From NCBI GenBank assembly GCA_030612565.1, contig JAUWNQ010000009.1, positions 1-9,945 on the forward strand: a stretch of 9,945 nt of DNA, in the 5' to 3' direction. Of the stretch, positions 5,684 through 9,945 are shown piece after piece. The notes under the pieces were generated by a model. It saw only the letters and a list, made by a program, of their open reading frames with translations. It did not search any database and was not told the origin of the DNA. A program made the position numbers and the translations under genes. The stretch comes from Candidatus Bipolaricaulota bacterium. GTDB taxonomy: Bacteria > Bipolaricaulota > Bipolaricaulia > UBA7950 > UBA9294. Every line of letters starts with the position of its first letter. The first letter of the stretch is position 1.

Positions 5684-6733
5684 ATGCATATCGGATTGGT
5701 TTTCTGTTTAGCTCTTTTGGTTAGCGTATCAGCCTTGGCCGGACCACGTCTTGAGATCTACTCCGGTGGATCCGCCTTGCTGGTAGAGGAGGTCCCCGAA
5801 GGGGAAAGGGTGGAGTTCAAGACTCATCCAATAGAGGACCTGTTCTGGGAGACGGTTTACACCACTTTGATGAATGAGGAGGTGGGCACCCTCGAGATCT
5901 CCTGCCAAATAAAGCTGAACAACCTCTCCGGTCAGGACTTCCGAGGTGCGACGGTTGAGCTCATCGTCGGGGAGATGTTCTCCCCGGCAGGACCTCCGGC
6001 TGGCGAGAGACCACCCGCTGGTGAGGGAGAAGTGGAGTACTTCGAAGACCCGATCCCAGATATGCCACCACCACCCGAGGAAGAGCCACCCCCAGGAGAG
6101 TCTTATGGGATTCGTTATTTCGGGTCCGGCGAGGGCTCTGGTACTATCACTCCAGAGGGCATGATGGGCCCTGGTCTAGGCAGCGTGGGCGAATATCACC
6201 GTTACACCCTGCCTAAACCGGTGGACATCCCTCAGGGCGAGGTCTTCATCCCCTATATGGAAAAGGTCACGATCCCCGCTCAAGTGGCCTACCGCCTCGC
6301 GGAGGAGTCGGTGGTCATCCTCGTTCGCTTCCTTAACGAGACTGGCCACCCCCTCCCGCCGGGCCGGGTTCAGGTACAGGGACCGGGCGGTACGCTCATG
6401 AGAGAAGGACGGCTCGATCCCTCTTCGGAGGATGAGGCCGTGGAGCTGCTACTGGGGGTGGTTCCTGGCCTCTCGGGTGAGCGAACACGGACGGACTACC
6501 GCAACTTCATCGCGAAGAATCGCTGCCTCGAAAGCTACGCGATTACTATCCGCTCGACCCGGGACGAGCCAGTTGTGGTTGAGATCCTGGAGACCATGCC
6601 CGGTTCCGACTGGGAGATCACGGCTTCTTCCCTTCCCTATGAGGTGATAGAGGCTTCACAGATTCAATTCCAACTTTCGGTCCCCGCCCAAGAGGAGGCA
6701 GAGGTAAGCTACACGGTGGAGTACACGCCCTGA
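5684..6733 (+). CDS. Secreted DUF4139-like protein with Pro/Glu-rich insert
   Basis: This 349-residue exported protein has a signal peptide MHIGLVFCLALLVSVSALA, probably cut after ALA at residue 19. ATG 5684 follows GAGGTGG (5673-5679). The mature protein reads like the DUF4139 beta-rich family. It opens with an edge strand (LEIYSGGSALLVEEVPEGE), followed by LNNLSGQDFRGATVELIVGE, a YTLPKPVDIPQGEVFIP block, and RFLNETGHPLPPGRVQV. Near the end come AITIRSTRDEPVVVEILETMPGSDWEI and a final VSYTVEYTP strand. The N-terminal coiled-coil half (DUF4140) found in some relatives is absent. A low-complexity stretch at about 100-141 is rich in Pro, Glu and Gly (MPPPPEEEPPPGE). The family's function is poorly known. 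As first gene after the ECF promoter and 8 nt before the channel gene, it probably works in the envelope with the pump. Family assignment is from remembered patterns, not a search. Confidence 0.75.
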   Translation: MHIGLVFCLALLVSVSALAGPRLEIYSGGSALLVEEVPEGERVEFKTHPIEDLFWETVYTTLMNEEVGTLEISCQIKLNNLSGQDFRGATVELIVGEMFSPAGPPAGERPPAGEGEVEYFEDPIPDMPPPPEEEPPPGESYGIRYFGSGEGSGTITPEGMMGPGLGSVGEYHRYTLPKPVDIPQGEVFIPYMEKVTIPAQVAYRLAEESVVILVRFLNETGHPLPPGRVQVQGPGGTLMREGRLDPSSEDEAVELLLGVVPGLSGERTRTDYRNFIAKNRCLESYAITIRSTRDEPVVVEILETMPGSDWEITASSLPYEVIEASQIQFQLSVPAQEEAEVSYTVEYTP

Positions 6734-6741
6734 ACTCGGCA

Positions 6742-8154
6742 ATGAAGATGAAGGCAAAGCTGATTGAGATGAAAGGTGGAAGAGGCCTGAGTTTTTCGTT
6801 GATTGTGTCGTGTTTATTGGTATTCTGGGTCGGCGGCACCGTACTTGCTGCGCCGCAGACTTTCTCCTTTACCTTGAACCAGGCAATCGAGACGGCGCTC
6901 CTTTACCATCCGGCGGTGCGGGAGGCCGAGCTGAACCTCTGGGCAGCCCAGCTCGAGCTTGAGGCAGCCAGGGCTTCGGCCTTGCTTCCCCAACTAGGGC
7001 TTCTGTTTCAGCCACTCAGCCTCTCCTCTCAAGGAATTTTTCCCGGGAGGGCCAAGGCCACCCTGAGTGCGGGCTTCACCCTTCCCACGGGCACGGGCTT
7101 GTCCTTTAACCTGAGCCCAAGCCTCGATTACGCGACCTCAACCTGGACGTTCTCCTATGAATTGGACTTATCCCAGCTGTTTGGTGTGACGCAAAGCGAC
7201 GGGGAATCAGGGGCCCTTCAAGAAAAGGAACGCGCATTGAGCCAAGCCGAGGCCGCGCTCGAACGGGCGAAGGACGAGGTTGTCCTGAAGGTAATCGAGC
7301 AGTTCGGCAAGCTCCTTTCAGGGCAGGTTGCGGTAGCGTCGGCTGAAGAGACGTTAGCCCAAAGACAGACGCAATCGATCGAAATAGAAGCTAAAGTGGG
7401 CACGGGCCAGGCCGGAGACCTCCAGCGCCTGGAGGCGGAACTGGCGCTTAAAAAGGCCGAGATCGCGTTCCGAAAGCGCAAGGCAGAAGACACCACGGCT
7501 CAAGCTAAGTTCAAAATCCAGCTTGGGATCGAAGGCCCATACGAGGTTCTTCCTCCACAGCTTTCAGGGGAAAAGATAAAGACCATGGCCAGGACACTTT
7601 TGGCCATGGAAATTCCTCCGCAGGCGATTCAAGAAGCCGAAGGAGTAACAAAGGCCCGAGTCGCTGTGGAGGCCGCCGAACGGGAGCTTCGCACCGCTCA
7701 AGTGGCTGCTCTGCCTGTGGTCTCGCTCGCGGCCAGCTGGACATCGGAAGGGTGGCAGGTTGGGGTAACCATGAAATTTGATCTTTTCTCCCCCCGCCAT
7801 AGCTTCCAGGTCAAGCTGACCCAGGTCGCCTTAGAGCTCGCCCAAGAGCGTCTAAAAGTGGCTCAGCAAGAAGCCCGAATGGCTATCCTGAATCAGAGGA
7901 CCGACCTGCGGCAGGCAGTGGAGGAGTTTGAACGCCTTCAACTGGAGAAAGAGAAGTGGGCCTTGGAAGAGACCATCATGCAAAAGAAGTTGGAGGCTGA
8001 AGTGATCAGTACAGACGAGTGGACCGCCTTTCGCATGAAGAAAGGAGCTTTCGAAAGTGACCAGAAGCAAGGGGCGTTCAATTTGGTCTTTGCGAGTCTT
8101 CGCTATCGCCAGGTCCTAGGGTTGAAGCTTAATTGGGAGGAGATCCTATCGTGA
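6742..8154 (+). CDS. TolC-family outer membrane efflux channel
   Basis: This 470-residue outer membrane efflux protein would form the trimeric exit duct of a tripartite pump. An N-terminal signal peptide (FSLIVSCLLVFWVGGTVLAA) is followed by the family opening LNQAIETALLYHPAVREAELNLWAAQLELEAARASALLPQL. Two OEP repeats are visible. Each has long amphipathic helices (for example KERALSQAEAALERAKDEV and later QVALELAQERLKVAQQEAR) broken by beta segments (ATLSAGFTLPTGTGLSFNLSPSL; WTSEGWQVGVTMKFDLF). Length and layout are normal. ATG 6742 lies 8 nt after the previous stop, with no clear ribosome site. ATG 6748 and 6769 are alternatives, the last giving the most compact signal peptide, so coupled translation is likely. 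The stop overlaps the adaptor start in GTGA. The substrate cannot be read from the sequence. Confidence 0.92.
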   Translation: MKMKAKLIEMKGGRGLSFSLIVSCLLVFWVGGTVLAAPQTFSFTLNQAIETALLYHPAVREAELNLWAAQLELEAARASALLPQLGLLFQPLSLSSQGIFPGRAKATLSAGFTLPTGTGLSFNLSPSLDYATSTWTFSYELDLSQLFGVTQSDGESGALQEKERALSQAEAALERAKDEVVLKVIEQFGKLLSGQVAVASAEETLAQRQTQSIEIEAKVGTGQAGDLQRLEAELALKKAEIAFRKRKAEDTTAQAKFKIQLGIEGPYEVLPPQLSGEKIKTMARTLLAMEIPPQAIQEAEGVTKARVAVEAAERELRTAQVAALPVVSLAASWTSEGWQVGVTMKFDLFSPRHSFQVKLTQVALELAQERLKVAQQEARMAILNQRTDLRQAVEEFERLQLEKEKWALEETIMQKKLEAEVISTDEWTAFRMKKGAFESDQKQGAFNLVFASLRYRQVLGLKLNWEEILS

Positions 8155-9188
8155 GGAGGCACTGGAAGCGGATCGGGGGAGTCGTCCTCCTGTTGGCCAT
8201 TGGCGGTGCTTTGTATGGTTGGCAGCCCTGGGCTGTTCGTAAGGCGCCGCAAGGGCAGAGTATTGGTCGTCCCACAGTATACGTTGGCCGGGGGGACGTG
8301 GTGCGAACTCTGACGGCATTTGGCGAGGTCGTCTCCAAGGATGAAATCACCCTTTCTTTCAATGTGGACGAGCTCTCCGAGCTTAGGGTGAAGGAGGGGG
8401 ATGCGGTGAAGCAGGGCCAGATCCTAGCGGTACTGATGAACGCACAGGAAGAGCTGGCCGTGCTGAAAGCCAAGCGAGCCCTGGCGGAAGCCCAGGCCGA
8501 GGGGGTCCCTACTGTGATCGCTGAGAAGAAGCTGGAGTACGAGATCGCCCAGGCAGCCTACGAGGCGACCACCGTCCTGGCACCGTTTGCCGGGCTTGTG
8601 ACCTACGCGGGCCGAGCGAAAGGTACGACTGGCCAGTATCAGATCTCCCTGCTGAACCGTTCCGAGCTCCTGATCGAGGCAATGATCCCCGAGCTCGACA
8701 TCCACCAGGTGGCCCTCGGGCAGGAAGGAACGGCGACAATCGACGCCCTTCCCGGTCGGATATGGCCGGTTGGGATCGTCCGTATCAGCTATCAAGCAGT
8801 GCAGCAATCTGGCTTCGGGGGAGGCAAGGTGGTCCCGGTAACCGCGAAGTTTCTCAAGGTCGATCCAGAGGTCTTGCCAGGTTTTTCAGCACGCATCCAG
8901 ATCACGACCGCCGAGGCAAGGGGGGTGTTGCAGGTTCCCATTGAGGCGTTAATCGAGTCTGGTCCGGGCTGGGCGGTGATGCTGGTGGTGGTGGAGGGCG
9001 AGCCTGTGCTCCGACCGGTCGAAGTGGGCCTGACCTCGGACCGATTTGCCGAGATTACCTCCGGGCTGGAGGAGGGGGAGGAGATACTCCTTCAGCCAAC
9101 GCAGGCCGGAAGGGGAGCGTCGGAGGCTCCGTCCGCTCCAGGTACCGAGATCCATCGATCATCCGGTGTGATTTTTCAGTCGCCATGA
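8151..9188 (+). CDS. Periplasmic adaptor (membrane-fusion/HlyD-MacA family)
   Basis: This 345-residue adaptor would link the inner membrane ABC permease to the TolC-like channel. GTG 8151 is preferred over in-frame TTG 8133 because GGAGGAG (8136-8142) lies 8 nt upstream and the start overlaps the channel stop. An N-terminal anchor helix (GGVVLLLAIGGALYGW, about 9-24) follows basic residues. A split lipoyl domain (DELSELRVKEGDAVKQGQILAVL, about 73-95, and VLAPFAGLVTYAG, about 142-154) brackets a short helical hairpin of about 45 residues. Then come a beta-barrel (LLIEAMIPELDIHQVALGQEGTATIDALPG) and a membrane-proximal domain (VLQVPIEALIE, GLTSDRFAEITSGLEEGEEIL). The hairpin is shorter than in MacA or AcrA, and I see no R-x6-L-x6-S channel-docking motif. 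The stop overlaps the ATPase start in ATGA. Confidence 0.92.
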   Translation: MRRHWKRIGGVVLLLAIGGALYGWQPWAVRKAPQGQSIGRPTVYVGRGDVVRTLTAFGEVVSKDEITLSFNVDELSELRVKEGDAVKQGQILAVLMNAQEELAVLKAKRALAEAQAEGVPTVIAEKKLEYEIAQAAYEATTVLAPFAGLVTYAGRAKGTTGQYQISLLNRSELLIEAMIPELDIHQVALGQEGTATIDALPGRIWPVGIVRISYQAVQQSGFGGGKVVPVTAKFLKVDPEVLPGFSARIQITTAEARGVLQVPIEALIESGPGWAVMLVVVEGEPVLRPVEVGLTSDRFAEITSGLEEGEEILLQPTQAGRGASEAPSAPGTEIHRSSGVIFQSP

Positions 9189-9874
9189 AGGGGTTGGTGG
9201 TTCTGGAGGGAGCGAAGAAGGCCTACCGCCTGGGGGAGGCGGAGCTGTGGGCGCTGCGCGGGGTCGACCTGGCGATTGAGGAAGGCGAGTTCGTGGCGAT
9301 CACCGGCCACTCTGGGTCGGGCAAGTCCACCCTCCTTCACCTCATCGGCGCACTCCACCGGCCGACGCAGGGGCGGGTGTTCGTGGATGGGGAGGAGCTC
9401 TCCGTACTCTCCCGTGACGACCTGGCGCGGGTTCGCAATCGCAAGGTGGGGTTCGTCTTCCAGCAGTTTTATCTTCTTTCCCGCACCACGGCGCTGGGGA
9501 ACGTGGAGCTTCCGTTGATCTACGCCGGAATAGGCCGAAGAGAACGCCGTGCCCTGGCGATGGCCTGTCTGGAGAGGGTAGGGCTTTCTGACCGGGCACA
9601 CCACCGTCCGACCCAGCTCTCCGGCGGCGAATGCCAGCGGGTGGCGATCGCCCGAGCTCTGGTAAATAAGCCCGTACTGCTCTTGGCTGACGAACCGACT
9701 GGCAGCCTGGATACTCAAATCGGTCGAGAAATCCTAGAGATTTTCATGGCACTCCACCAAGAAGAACGGACGGTGGTGCTGGTGACCCATGAACCCTATG
9801 TAGCCGCGTTCGCGGAGCGCCAGATTAAACTACGCGACGGAAGGATCGAGGAGGAAGATCATGGGGCTTCTTGA
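9185..9874 (+). CDS. ABC transporter ATPase, MacB/LolD type
   Basis: This 229-residue ATPase would power the pump from the cytoplasm. All motifs are present: Walker [10 protein letters not shown] (41-49), Q-loop Gln 93 in FVFQQFYLL, signature LSGGE (145-149), Walker B VLLLADE (164-170) with catalytic Glu 170, D-loop SLD (174-176) and H-loop His 202 in [20 protein letters not shown] after the Q-loop and the ADEPTGSLD block are typical of the MacB/LolD/FtsE group, which handles mechanotransmission across the envelope. The signature reads LSGGECQR rather than the common LSGGQQQR, which should not abolish activity. The start overlaps the adaptor stop by 4 nt and the end overlaps the permease by 14 nt, so the pump subunits are coupled. 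As with other separate-ATPase systems, it is not fused to its permease as in E. coli MacB. Confidence 0.96.
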   Translation: MKGLVVLEGAKKAYRLGEAELWALRGVDLAIEEGEFVAITGHSGSGKSTLLHLIGALHRPTQGRVFVDGEELSVLSRDDLARVRNRKVGFVFQQFYLLSRTTALGNVELPLIYAGIGRRERRALAMACLERVGLSDRAHHRPTQLSGGECQRVAIARALVNKPVLLLADEPTGSLDTQIGREILEIFMALHQEERTVVLVTHEPYVAAFAERQIKLRDGRIEEEDHGAS

Positions 9875-9945
9875 GACGATTCACACGGCCCTTTCTGCCC
9901 TGTCGGCCCACAAGCTCCGCACGGGGCTATCGATCCTGGGGGTAG
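9861..9945 (+). CDS. MacB-type ABC permease, N-terminal fragment cut by window end
   Basis: The first 28 codons are visible: [20 protein letters not shown] then TGLSILGV. This is the usual start of MacB/FtsX-family permeases: a short amphipathic helix, the (N/H)KLRT motif, and the first membrane helix starting at LSILGV. ATG 9861 has an excellent ribosome site, GAGGAGG (9848-9854), six bases upstream. It overlaps the ATPase gene by 14 nt. The rest, including the large periplasmic domain expected between helices 1 and 2, lies outside the window. Confidence 0.85.
   Translation, partial: MGLLETIHTALSALSAHKLRTGLSILGV

Noticed and set aside
6932..6960. TGAACC in the channel gene (and again at 8653-8658 in the adaptor gene)
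   Set aside because: Both lie within well-conserved coding sequence and lack the CGTATT partner; CGAG follows instead.
1..9945. CRISPR arrays, tRNA or rRNA genes, insertion sequences
   Set aside because: No regularly spaced repeats, no tRNA-like cloverleaf or T-loop sequence, and no transposase or terminal inverted repeats were seen by eye.

Overview
The window is bacterial and protein-dense. Three things point to a diderm (two-membrane) bacterium: a TolC-type outer membrane channel, a membrane-fusion adaptor and a MacB-type ABC pump in one tight operon. Strong Shine-Dalgarno sites (GGAGGAG, GAGGAGG, GAGGTGG) and a lipobox lipoprotein are also bacterial traits. The sequence carries no marker gene that fixes the phylum. 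The mixture of genes suggests an uncultivated or poorly sampled lineage, but that is inference.

Left part (1-3396). The window opens inside argH (argininosuccinate lyase, last step of arginine synthesis), which lacks only its first few codons. After a 272-nt gap comes a ten-helix EamA-family transporter split by a one-base frameshift in a G run. It converges tail-to-tail, 20 nt apart, with a minus-strand lipoprotein made of a PKD domain plus a TlpA/ResA-like thioredoxin domain. That lipoprotein probably starts at TTG 3339, and its ribosome binding site lies partly inside a strong hairpin.

Middle (3397-3954). About 560 nt lack a convincing protein gene. They hold a good sigma-70-like promoter (TTGACA-N17-TATAGG, 3573-3601). 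Two hairpins follow at the predicted transcript start, one with an 11-bp stem. This looks like a long structured leader of the next operon.

Right part (3955-9945). All genes are on the plus strand: an ECF sigma factor; an overlapping membrane-anchored zinc-finger anti-sigma factor with a duplicated outer domain; a secreted DUF4139-like protein; a TolC-like channel; a periplasmic adaptor; a MacB/LolD-type ATPase; and the first 28 codons of its permease. The last five are 8 nt apart or overlapping.

The most informative signal is a pair of matching promoter-like sites, TGAACC-N16-CGTATT. One is at 4002-4029, inside the 5' end of the sigma gene. The other is at 5606-5633, where it begins with the anti-sigma stop codon and lies 50 nt before the DUF4139 gene. 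The surrounding 29 nt match at 23 positions without gaps. The simple model is that the sigma factor, released from its membrane anti-sigma by an envelope signal, switches on the secreted DUF4139 protein and a tripartite efflux pump, and feeds back on its own locus. Each part belongs to a known family. The combination is one I do not recognise as a named system.
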